In this document: positions 1 to 35,059 of the stretch, in pieces
Layout of the letters: every line of letters begins with the position of its first letter
How positions within the stretch are numbered: the first letter of the stretch is position 1
From: Aplectana chamaeleonis
Taxonomy: Eukaryota; Nematoda; Chromadorea; Rhabditida; Cosmocercidae
Length of the DNA stretch: 64,000 bases
NCBI GenBank assembly: GCA_029168955.1
Contig: JAPDOI010001553.1
Coordinates: 62,001-126,000 of the forward strand
Reading direction: 5' to 3'
Notes under the pieces: model-generated
What the model was told of the DNA's origin: nothing
What the model saw: the letters and a program-made list of their open reading frames with translations, nothing else
The model's database searches: none
Program-made: the position numbers and the translations under genes

Positions 1-226
1 CAATCTTACGACCCTACTCCTTCCCTCAAGCTGCAGTACGACTGCTCCCGTTCATCCTGTTGTCTTTGCAGGCGGTTTCAATGCTCATACATTCTGCTCG
101 TCGCTTAATACTGACGCTAGAGGAGAAGACGTCGAAGAATGGGCGGAGGAGTGCGATCTGGTCATTCTCAACGATGATCAGCCCACTCGTCTCCCGGCCA
201 ACGGCCGATCCTCTAGTCCAGACACC

Positions 227-3014
227 TATTTATTTTATTTATTTACATAAGCCTGTGTACCAGACCTATGTGCAACGAACAACATAAACAAAATCAGCAA
301 AAAAGCATACATCAGGAACAAGGGAAAACTACCAGTTTTCGATCAGGTAGTGTAACGAATTCAAAGCAGATACACGTATAACCCATAATGTTGTAGAGAC
401 AAGGAAATTGCTCCGCGAAGGATTAGCGCTCGCCTTGTTCGTTCTCGAAGTGTTCAGTTACAAGTTTTCTAAATGCCTTATTGCTCACAGGGATGGATTT
501 GAGCCTCCCGAGCCGTTCAAATGCAGGAGTCTCCTATTAATAAAGAAAAAGCGTCTGCAGTTTAGGTTTGAATTTTTGCGCACAATTTTTGAAGCTCCTT
601 TCCTGGTACTTGATGTTCTCACCTCGACAATACACCCAGGCCGGAGACCAAAGTCCGGTTGATACAGGATTCTATGAAGCAGCAGTAAGTCGTTCAACTC
701 TCTCCTTACCAGAAGAGATGGCAGTTTGAGCTCACTATTCCTGGTTTCTGCTGATGGCATTTGTTGATAATGACAAAAACCGAGCTTCCTGATCATTAAC
801 TTTCTTGTAAACCCGTTTTGCACCTTCTCGAGTTTGACTATGCTTTTCTTTTTGTGAGGACAATACACTGGTGTCCCATACTCAAGAATAGGTCTCACGT
901 AGGTTTTAAAGGCTCTAAGTAGTACCGCGCTACTTCTTGTTCCCAGTCCCCTGAATATATTATTGACAGCCACGGTGGCTCTGGTAGATACTGATTCGCA
1001 GTGCTTGTCAAAACTGAGGTTTCGTGTGAGGATGAATCCCAGGTCAGTGATCTGCTCGACATTGTCAATCTTAGTCCCTTCGACATTGTATGTATGAAAG
1101 TTATTAGAGGAACCTAGATGCAGACACTTCGTTTTCTCCTTCGATAGCGGCAGGTGCCATTCATGAGACCAGACCGCCATTGCGTCTATTGCATTTTGAA
1201 TTGCCTTAATGTCCTCACTAGAGCCTGCCTGGCGAAAAATCTTGATATCGTCTGCAAATGCGCAGAAATCAACTCCAAACCCACTCAATAAGTCCCCCAG
1301 CTCGTGCGTGTATATATTGAACAAGATCGGTGAAAGAACTCCACCCTGCGGAACTCCACTACACACTGGATGGCTCGGCGAATACGAAGTGTTCACTCGA
1401 ACCGAAAAGATTCTATGCTCCAAAAATGAGGTAATCCAGGAAACTATGCGCGGGTGTACGCCTACCATTGTTAGCTTTTGTATTAGCTTATGATGTGGGA
1501 CTTTGTCAATCCTTGAAAAAATCGAAGAAAACAACATCAACATCACTACCTTGCTCTAAAAGAGACGTCCAGTTGTTTAGGGCTTCAATCATAGCTGTCA
1601 CGGTTGACTTACCCTTTTGAAAGCCATGCTGATGGGGGGAAATAACCGAACGATTTTCGAGATGTGCAACTATTCTTTTTTTAGAATCTTTTAGAACAAC
1701 CTAGCAAACAATGACGTTATACTAACCGGTCTGTAGTTGGAAGGCTCTGTGAATGGCGCCTTTTTAGGAAGCGGGATGACATAAGATAACTTCCATCGAT
1801 CTGGAACCTCACTTGTCATAAAGCTCAAGTTGAAAATGAACTCTAGCGGTCCCGCTATATCATGAGCGACTCTCTTCACGAGCATCAGAGGGATATCATC
1901 CGGCGTTCTTGAAGATGAATTCGGCCATTTTAATAGTTCAGTAATAATTTCTTCCTTATAGAACCAACATGAATCTTGCATCACCTCGAAGTTCGGGGAA
2001 GCCAGCCTCGCTTGGTCCAGTGAAGAAGCTCTTGAAAATGAATGTTCGAATGTATTTGCCAAAAGTTCTGCCTTGTCCCTGTCAGCCCTGAGGATGTTTC
2101 CGTCAGACGTCTTAAGCGCTCCAGTGGTTTTTTATCATTCATTCTGGAGTTCAAAAGCTTGTAAAACGCATTCCTATCTTTCGACTTTATAACTTTCTTC
2201 TCCATACTATCATTATACTTTTTAAGCTTGCGTTCGCACTTACCATTTGTGTCCTTGAACTTTGCCCAGCTATCGGGGGTATTGAGTTCTTTTGCAGAAA
2301 ACCATGCATCTGTGCGCAACCTTTGAAACGCTTTGAGGTATGGGGGAAGCCTGCGATGACCGCCAGGGACCATGTGCATTGGTACAAAAAGTTCAATGCA
2401 GTGTTGGATTATGGCCATTAAAATTTCGTATTTTCCATTAACCGCAGTCTCCGACTGAAAAGAACTATACCAGTCAACATTCATCGGGTACTCCTTTATC
2501 AGGTCAAAACGAGCTGCCTTAAAATTTCTTTTCATCTTTCATGGTATTTTGTTTGCGAAGCTTGAGCCTGTACTGAACCAAGGAGTGGTCACTCGAATCC
2601 AGTGGAGGCAAGACACCTGTATTCAACACGAAATCGTTGTCACAGCAGAGCACTAAGTCTAGGATATTACCCCCACACGTCTCCGATTTAACATACTGCG
2701 ACAGAGAATGAGTGCAGCACATATTCAAAAAACTTGTGGAAACAGAACTGTTGGCTGTGTAGGTGCCTTCCCATCGCACATCAGGGAAATTGAAGTCGCC
2801 GGTGGTTACGCAGGGGTAGTTAACAGACACCATATCACTAATGCTTGCGTTCAACTGCTCAGTCATCACCGCGGTACAACTAGGAGCTCTATAAACTACA
2901 TTGAACCGCACAAGAACGAGTCCTACTTCCACGTCTGCACAAAAATTTTCATATGAATCCGTAACAGACTCCCAGAAAACAAGAACAGGTGAATAAGGCT
3001 TCCTAACGAACAAC
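227..3014 (-). mobile_element. CR1-like LINE-B, minus strand, 5'-truncated
   Basis: Reading the minus strand from 3014 down to 227: endonuclease piece with GDFNFP and SSDHS motifs (3014-2519), linker (2535-1981), RT start with the NYRPVSITS motif (2062-1691), and RT core with GVPQGGVLSPILFN and FADDIKIF (1546-485), then a 3' untranslated part ending in an (AAAT)n-type tail at 227. The N-terminal endonuclease is missing because the element ends at 3014, where it is fused head to head with another 3' part of the same family. It is closely related to LINE-D at 21171-25258. Confidence 0.85.
485..3014 (-). pseudogene. LINE-B ORF2 (endonuclease + reverse transcriptase), broken
   Basis: Would encode the endonuclease that nicks the target and the reverse transcriptase that copies the element RNA. 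At least three frame breaks are visible: around 2520-2535, around 1980-2060 and between 1691 and 1546. Motifs seen are GDFNFP and SSDHSL of the endonuclease, and SGVPQGG, AFADD and the C-terminal TYVRPILEYGTPVY of CR1-type RTs. The first residues of the endonuclease (N-terminal NxRS and TETW motifs) are absent because of the 5' truncation. Not functional as it stands. Confidence 0.8.
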
Positions 3015-3827
3015 GATTCATCCTCACATGAAACCTCAGTTTTGACAAGCACTGCGAATCGGTATCTACCAGAGCCACCGTGGCTGTCAATAATATATTC
3101 AGGGGACTGGGAACAAGAAATAGCGCGGTACTACTTAGAGCCTTTAAAACCTACGTGAGACCTATTCTTGAGTATGGGACACCAGTGTATTGTCCGCACA
3201 AAAAGAAAAGCATAGTCAAACTTGAAAAGGTGCAAAACGGGTTTACAAGAAAGTTAGTTATCAGGAAGCTCGGTTTTCGCCATTATCAACAAATGCCATC
3301 AGCAGAAACCAGGAATAGTGAGCTCAAACTGCCATCTCTTCTGGTAAGGAGAGAGTTGAAAGACTTACTGCTGCTTCATAAAATCCTGTATCAACCGGAC
3401 TTTGGTCTCCGGCCTGGGTGTATTGTCGAGGTGAGAACATCAAGTACCAGGGGAGGAGCTTCAAAAATTGTGCGCAAAAATTCAAACCTAAACTGCAGAC
3501 GCTTTTTCTTTATAAATAGGGCGACCCCGGCATTCGAACGGCTGCGGAGGCTAAAATCCATCCCTATGAGCAATAAGGCATTTAGAAAACTTGTAACTGA
3601 ACACTTCGAGAACGAGCGTGGCGTGCGCTAATCCTTCGCGGAGCAATTTCCTTGTCTCTACAACATTATGGGCTATACGTGTATCTGCTTTGAATTCGTT
3701 ACACTACCTGATCGAAAACTGGTAGTTTTCCCTTGTTCCTGATGTATGCTTTTTTGCTGATTTTGTTTATGTTGTTCGTTGCACATAGGTCTTGTACACA
3801 GGCTTATGTAAATAAATAAAATAAATA
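3015..3827 (+). mobile_element. LINE-B 3' fragment in opposite orientation
   Basis: Plus-strand copy of the last part of LINE-B: RT C-terminus (open frame 3080-3631 with TYVRPILEYGTPVY and KKKSIVKLEKVQNGF), 3' untranslated region and (AAAT)n tail ending at 3827. It is the reverse complement of 227-1038 with only a handful of amino-acid differences in the shared frame, so the two copies are recent relative to each other. Both tails point outward. Confidence 0.85.
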
Positions 3828-3885
3828 GATGTCTGGACTAGAGGACCGGCCGTTGGCCGGGAACGTTACTTGACTGATTCACAAG

Positions 3886-4945
3886 GCCTTGAAAGCTGCC
3901 AATCCGGAGGGCCGAGTTAAGACTTTCTTTCTCATTGTCACCAGGGAAGTCTTGGAGAAGATAAGGTCAAGGGATGCAAAGAGAGTCACAGATCACCTGG
4001 ATCCGACCATTGCTGAGCTAGATATCGAGATTAAGCGAGATCTGGACAAGCACAGGAAGGAGTGTTGGGAGAAGTTCACCGAGAAAATGAATTTCAAGAG
4101 TGATGGAGCGTCAATTTGGAAAGTTCTAAAGAAGATCTCGAGCAAGAGCACCTCCACTCCTTATTCCACGATCGAGTTCGAGAATGGAGTTTTCAAATCG
4201 GGAAAGGAGGCTGCAAGTGCTCTCGGAAAGATTTTTTTTCATAACTCAGGCTATGAGAGGGAAACAGAATCGAGTGATTGAAAGAGAGCTCTGTAAGTTG
4301 CCACCCATGAATGAAGCAGCAGCGACGCCAGCGCAGATTGAAAAGGTGGTTAAATAGATGCGCAACTCGAAGGCTGTAGGACCGGATGGCATTAGTCCTG
4401 CGTCTTCAAGAAACTGCCGAGTGAGATTATGCCAATCCTGCCTGACTTCATCAACACATCCTTTCAAACGCGCATCTTACCGCAAGACTGGAAAATGGCA
4501 AGCGTCATCCAGTTGACCAAGCCAGGTAAATCGCCCTCCACGGCTAAGAGATACAGGCCAATAGGTCTTTTATCACCAATCGCCAAAGTCGCTGAGAAAT
4601 TGTTTGTCAAGGAGCTGGCCGAGCATAATAACAAACAGCAGCACCAGCACGGATTCCGCAAATTACACTCCACCATTACGGCGCTGCTGGAGATTCTGAG
4701 CTATGTTTTGGATGGCTTCAACGCCAGAAAACCTCAACGCACTGTTGGAGTAGCCCTGGACTTCACGAAGGCGTTTGACACTGTCAACTGGGGCATACTA
4801 TTTGAGAAGCTATTGAGGTCCACCATCCCGCCTTGGCAGAAGCGATGGATTACCGCACTCATTAAAGGGCGCCGAGCTAAAGTGCGGTTTCAGGGATATG
4901 TCTCTAATAGCATCCCTATTGCCGCCGGTGTCTCTCAAGGAGGTG
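3886..4945 (+). pseudogene. LINE-A reverse transcriptase start, interrupted
   Basis: Two open segments, 3889-4281 and 4429-4943, give the linker (ANPEGRVKTFF) and RT motifs up to AAGVSQGG, where the RTE insertion cuts the frame. A frame break lies at about 4280-4430. The catalytic box continues after the RTE at 8227. About 240 bp of the family A sequence seen at 35580-35817 is missing upstream, where the inverted LINE-B pair now sits. Confidence 0.75.
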
Positions 4946-7900
4946 TGTATACAAGTCTGTTGGTACCTGCTCGCTGGTGCCCCTGCTTCTACTGAACACA
5001 GCAGACGTTTGAGTGTACACAGGGAACGTTCGAGCGATATAGCGTTTACAACTATATCGCGAAAGTATCCCATACATTGCATAAAGGTGTCGCCGTCCGG
5101 CACACTAAGGCCTCTGGTCCATAACACCTCAGGATCCGTACCTAAGGAGTCATGGAGTCTTTGGCCACAAGCCACAATTTCACCACCCTGAACTGTCGAT
5201 CGCTGTCGAGTGATATCCAAAAAACTGCGCTATCCAGACTTCTGAGCTATTTCCATGCACCGTTTGCTGCTTTGCAGGAAACCCGCCTCAAGGATAGACC
5301 TGTCATCATCGTCGGAGAGTACACCATCTACTGCGGTAACGCTGACGATAGGAGAGTGGGAGGCTGTGCAATAGCTGTAAGGAAGGATTTCAATGGTATG
5401 GTCAAGGAGTTAGGCTCAACGTCGTGCCGGAATGCATTCGTACGACTGCGGGATCACAGAGGATTCAATCTGTGGATAGTAAGTGCTCATGCGCCCACTG
5501 AAACCGCCGAAGACAATTCGAAGGGTGTGTTTTATGAGGAACTCAATACGTTGCTGGCCAGGATACCTTGTCAACATGCTGTTGTCGTGGGGATTGACGC
5601 AAATGCGAAGATGGGACTTCATCAGGAATCCGAAGTACTCGGTAAATGGTTCTACCCAGTGGAACAAACATCGGACAATGGCTACCGCCTTGTTGACTTT
5701 TGTGAACGCAGTGGTCTGATTATTGCATCGACATTCAAGAGGAATCATCGCCGCTATCAGCTTACGTGGCAGGGACCAACCCAGCTATCTCCAGAAGAGC
5801 AGCGGAAGCGGAAGATGACAACTTTGAAACTACAGCTTGGCTATGTCCTGACAAGGAATATTCCAGTATCGGACATTCGAAGATCTAGAGCTGTGTGGGA
5901 TGTCGCATTCGATTTGGATCACCGTCCTGTTCTGTTGAATTTCACTGCGAGGATTCATAAGAGGAAGCGAGGGGCTCAGCTTCTCCAGAGGATTGACATG
6001 ACAAGTCTCAGAGATGAAGAGTGCAGAAGGAATTTTCGACAACGCGTTTCTATTCACATCGGAGTACGGACTAAGAAGAAACTTTGCGACGCGGATTCTT
6101 TTGTCAAGTGCATCCAGGACGCTTCGAAAAAGGCACTCCCGATTGTACAGCCTAAGAGGAAGTTCGCCTACGTCTCAGAAGAAACAATATCTACCTACAA
6201 CAGAGTATGTGCTCTCCGAACTGCAGGAAACTTTGTGGAGGAGAAGCGTCTAAGGAGGAAGTTGCGTCGGCAGATTCAAATTGACCGCGAACGAGAGTGG
6301 ACGTGTAGAGCTAAGGAGTTCGAGAAGGCTTGGGAGGAGAAGAATCCGAAGGGAGCCTACATGTTGCTGCGACAGTATAGCGGGAAGATTAAGAGATGTT
6401 CTCCTGTCTTGAGCACTACCAGTGGAGTTGCAGTTGGTGATGCGACGCTGCCAATATGGAAGGATTACTTCAGTTCACTACTGAATCGTCCAGCCCCATC
6501 AGTACCAGCAGAGCTCCCGCATGTTCAGAGAGCACATTACGCTGTCAGTGAGGAACCGCCGACGGAGTCTGAAGTTTTGGATTGATTGTGTCCGGAAAAT
6601 GAAGATTGGAAAGGCAGGTGGAGATGACAACATCACTGCTGAAATGCTGAAAGCTCTTCCTCCGTCTGGGATTCGTGAAATGACCAACACCATCCGTGCC
6701 ATATGGATGAGCGAAAGGATACCCGATTCGTGGAGATATGCGATCATCGTACCTCTTCACAAGAAGCTATCCGTCACGGATCCTAAGAACTACAGAGGAA
6801 TCTCTCTACTTCGTGTCATGTACAAGGTTTTAGAACGTATCATTCTCGAGCGACTTATCAAACATCGTGAAGGAACGACCAGAGATGAGCAAGCCGGTTC
6901 TCGACCTGGAAGATCGACCATCGACCAAGTGTTCGTCGTGAGAAGAGTAATTGAATCGTGGCAGCGGTTTTCGAAGCCATTACAGCTTGCTTTTTTGGAC
7001 TTTGAAGCCGCGTTCGACTCTCCTCATCGTGATCGATTGCTCAATGCTCTGCGAGCAGATGGAGTCCCAGAAAAGTATGTTCGGTTAATCGAGGACATGA
7101 ACAAAGGAACAACAGCAGCAGTTCGTACACCTGTCGGATTTACGTCAGCTTTCGAGGTGAAAACAGGAGTAAAGCAAGGAGCCCTTGCAGGACCTTTTCT
7201 TTTCAACTTCGCCGTTGATGACATTAGAGTTGCAGAACAGTTTCCTGCGGATGTGAACCTAACACCATCAGGACGCTCCCTTGTCGACCTGGAGTACGCC
7301 GACGACATTGTGTTGTTCGCTGAAAACAACGCAAAACTGCAAAGGATTGTGAACCTCGTTTCGAAGTATGCCGCAGCCTATGGACTTCGTCTTCGTCCCG
7401 ACAAATGCAAGCAGATGTGGGTCTCTCAGAGGCTTTCAACCGGAGTTTGTGTGGACGGACAACGTATCGAACTGGTGGACGATTTCTGTTATTTGGGCTG
7501 TTTGCTGAAGAACGATGGTAGTTATGCAGCGGATATTCGACAACGATGTGCGAAAGCTACGTCTGCATTTAATTCTCTAACCAAGTGTTTGTGGTCTACC
7601 ACCATCGCGAAGGAAGTCAAGTTGCGCGTCTACCTATCCGCTATTCGCCCTATCCTGATGTACGGATCGGAGACGTGGGCAGCACCGAAGACGCAGATGG
7701 AAAGGTTGGATCGCACGGAGAGGAAGCTCTTTAGGCGTTTGCTTGGATATTTCTGGCCGTGTGTATGCCATAACGAAGACCTTAACAAGGAAATCGACGC
7801 AGTACATCAACGCTTGACACGAGGGAGGTGCCAGCATCTCCTAAAGCCATCTCAAGCAGCAATGGAAAGTCGACTTCGACTGCTCGGGCATATACTAAGA

Positions 7901-8226
7901 AGAACGCCGGATCGTCTCGTACAACACGCTCTAAGAATGCTTCCAAATCCTGTCTGGAAACGGTCACCTGGGCGTAGGCGAAAGTTTTGGACGGATGTGG
8001 TTAAAGAGGATTTGAAGTCACTCGGCATCGAAAGACAGTTCAGGCGCGATGTTTTGTTTCGCAGGAAATGGAATAGTGACAGCTGGATGGAATGTATTGA
8101 AATTGTGGCTGAAGACCATGAAAAATGGACATGGCTGACTACTAGGACGGCACACCTCGGTGAAGATGCGGAATGACCGCGTCAGGCGAAAGCCAACCGA
8201 TTAAGTGAAGTCAAGTAAGTCAGTCC
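4944..8226 (+). mobile_element. RTE-type LINE, near complete, nested in LINE-A
   Basis: A 3283-bp element bounded by a perfect 10-bp target duplication CTCAAGGAGG (4934-4943 and 8227-8236). LINE-A reading resumes exactly after it. It has a short 5' leader (4944-5151), an endonuclease-reverse transcriptase region (5152-8176) and a short tail ending in repeated AAGT/CAGT-like units. The length agrees with nematode RTE elements, which carry one main ORF. Confidence 0.92.
5152..8176 (+). pseudogene. RTE endonuclease-reverse transcriptase ORF with one frameshift
   Basis: The first part (5152-6585, 477 codons) is an APE-type endonuclease: LNCRSL near the start, QETRL, a VSAHAPT motif, GIDANA and the LDHRPV end. 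The second part (6521-8176) is the reverse transcriptase: KNYRGISLL, LDFEAAFDS, GVKQGA and the catalytic LEYADDIVLF, then the C-terminal region ending in AHLGEDAE. The two frames overlap, and the join falls near 6575-6590, where the first frame stops after ESEVLD. A single indel there would explain the break, so the copy is otherwise intact and probably young. Either a real frameshift mutation or a base-calling error is possible. Confidence 0.88.
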
Positions 8227-8630
8227 CTCAAGGAGGAGTTATATCGCCTGCTCTTTTCAGTCTTTACCTGGAAGATTTGCCCGTCCCCTAAGTGACATCA
8301 AAGTCGTTGCGTATGCGGATGACATCACCATCTTGTGCCGAGACAGGGACATTAATATAGCTTCACGCAAGATCAATAGTTATCTCATCGTTCTGAAGAG
8401 CTTTCTCGATATGATGCTCACTGTCTCTGCCGCTAAATCATCTGTATCTGTTTTCTCCGCTGACCCTAAGGAATACTGCGCTTGCCCCGTTGTGAATTTG
8501 GAAGACGCTCGTGTGCCTGCCGTTCGACAACGATGAGTTTGTGGACGAATCCGGTTTCAGTCGCCCGTTTCTTGAACCTCTGACAAAAACCTTCCTGCGG
8601 CTGCAAAGAAGAAGAAGTAGAAGAAGATCT

Positions 8631-8883
8631 GTTCCTCTTTCATAAGGCAAAGGAGGAGAGTTTAGCGTCAGACTTGCAATGCTCCTCAAGATTTGCTCTA
8701 GGAGCTTCAGTGGAGCCAGCGTTTTGCCAATCCAACGGGATTAGTGGGAGGTGCAGTGGAGAACAAGAAGAACTCTAGTTTAACGGATGTTTCAATTCGC
8801 TCTTAGCACCCTTAGTCATGAACCCGGTTACTTCACACCTCTAGAGGATTTTACGCATCCGAAGTTTTGTCCATTTCGTTCAG
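8631..8883 (+). other. Intron end before the first visible DNAJC11 exon
   Basis: No exon of the J-domain start is visible here. The stretch lies between the GAA-repeat tail of LINE-A and the TTCGTTCAG acceptor at 8875-8883. Nothing else recognised. Confidence 0.6.
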
Positions 8884-33768
<24,885 letters not shown>

Positions 33769-33959
33769 ATGTTTTATGATTTTTATGATTTTGATCAAGC
33801 AAAATTACATAGCGCGGACACGTTCCGCATATCAAGTGAAATGGTAGACTTGCATTTTGATCGGAGTATTGGCAATTATGGGGAGGAGGTCCAGAAATGT
33901 TATACTTCGTGTATGTTATGTGTCTGTGAAATGTATTCAAAAACTGTGCTGAGCTCAGG
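33769..33959 (+). other. Probable DNAJC11 3' untranslated region
   Basis: AT-rich and free of repeats until the F2 element starts. No clear AATAAA signal seen. Inference from position only. Confidence 0.4.
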
Positions 33960-34663
33960 CTTACAAGGGAGGTATACCAAGCGTATGTCGGATCTGCGGA
34001 AACGAATTGTATTGCTAGTATCTCTTGGGCGCCTGTAGTAAAACCGCGCAGCACCTCGTCCTGAGCCGCTGGTTCCGAGAAGTCATAGGCCTAAACATTC
34101 GTTTTTTTTGTGATTTCTGTGCATTCCAAAACGCTTAATAAACTCTCGAAAATCTGGAAACAGATCTTTTTAATCGTGCTAAGCGCCCAAAACAACCCCT
34201 CTAAGCATATTTTGGGGGAAAACATATTCCACAAACTTTGTGCAGGCTGATAGCGATTTGGACTTTTTTCGATATTCGGTTGGGCGGTTATTGATATCAA
34301 TTAGGGGGTTCTAAAAGCAGATAAGACAAATGTTTCAGATTTGACTGAAAATCTTCCAAGGAGGGTCATTCAGGGCGCTGATTAAGAATCTGAGGTTTAT
34401 TTGACGACTATCCAAAGTTTTCGGCTTTATTCGCTCAACGCATTCCAACGGGTAAAATTTTGAGGGCAAAACGCCACTTTCGAGATTTCCGGTTTTCTTC
34501 GAGAGATGTGTCTCAAAAACATTCTCTAGGGGTAATTTTATGTGCTTAACCCGAATCTGAGGTCCACTTGCCGATTTTCTACAGATAGATTACGGAGGGT
34601 ATACGTTGGTTTGATCAAAGTTTTAGATTTGATTCAAAATTTGTATGCGGCGTTATTAGGAGT

Positions 34664-35059
34664 GTGGAGGAAAGAAGATCACCTCCGTGCAAACCGACGT
34701 CAATCCCTCCGCGGAGAGGGTTTTTGTCATGGGAGAGGTGCTGGCTGGCCGCAGCTCTCCTGAAGATCCTACTGCAAAGAGCCGGCGTCGAGAGGAACCC
34801 AGGACCCGCAAAGAAGAAGAAGTACCCATGTGCCACATGCGACAGAGATGTCAATTGGTATGGAACCAGCGTCCAATGTTTTGGATGCCAAAGGTGGGTG
34901 CACTTCTCTTGTTCGGGTCTCAGTTCTGGGAGGCACCACGATTCTTCCTTTTGTTGTATTGTGTGCTCCGCTTCCAGTAACTCAAATTCCTCATCTACCA
35001 ACCGCCCCCCTTTCTATTGTACACATCAATCTAAACGGCCTTCGGACCAAGCTTTCTGA
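34664..35059 (+). pseudogene. LINE-A PHD-like zinc finger ORF
   Basis: Residues RNPGPAKKKKYPCATC lead into a C4HC3 pattern: CATC, CFGC, a WVHFSC segment and CCIVC, with the spacing of a PHD finger. The frame then needs a shift near 34980 to reach the endonuclease. PHD-like fingers in front of the endonuclease are known in some CR1 and related LINEs. Their role, perhaps chromatin targeting, is inferred. Confidence 0.7.

Larger units (their letters stand above)
192..3862. repeat. Inverted repeat, arms about 847 bp, including LINE-A flanks
   Basis: Arm 1 is 192-1038 and arm 2 is 3015-3862; position x pairs with about 4054 minus x over almost the whole length. The arms do not stop at the LINE-B tails: 35 bp of family A sequence outside the left tail (192-226, containing CTCTAGTCCAGACA) are repeated in inverted form outside the right tail (3828-3862). 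The spacer of about 2 kb is the single-copy remainder of LINE-B. Confidence 0.85.
1..8630 (+). mobile_element. LINE family A, copy 1 (three pieces, 5' end outside window)
   Basis: Non-LTR retrotransposon remnant in three plus-strand pieces: 1-226 (endonuclease end, motif DLVILND), 3828-4943 (linker and reverse transcriptase start) and 8227-about 8630 (RT catalytic core with VAYADDITILC, then the 3' tail). The pieces join in order when compared with the more complete copy at 34665-38091. The 3' tail is GGCTGCAAAGAAGAAG followed by GAA repeats, the same tail as the other family A copies. A large part between the RT core and the last residues (LWTNP, then FLNL and stop) is deleted near 8530. The interruptions are an inverted LINE-B pair and an RTE element. 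Its position, ending about 250 bases before the first visible DNAJC11 exon, means it lies in an intron of that gene. The clade is jockey/CR1-like by general look; exact placement needs a phylogeny. Confidence 0.85.

Noticed and set aside
3015..3827. Twin priming as explanation for the inverted LINE-B
   Set aside because: Twin priming leaves one 3' tail; here both ends carry tails and the flanks are also inverted.
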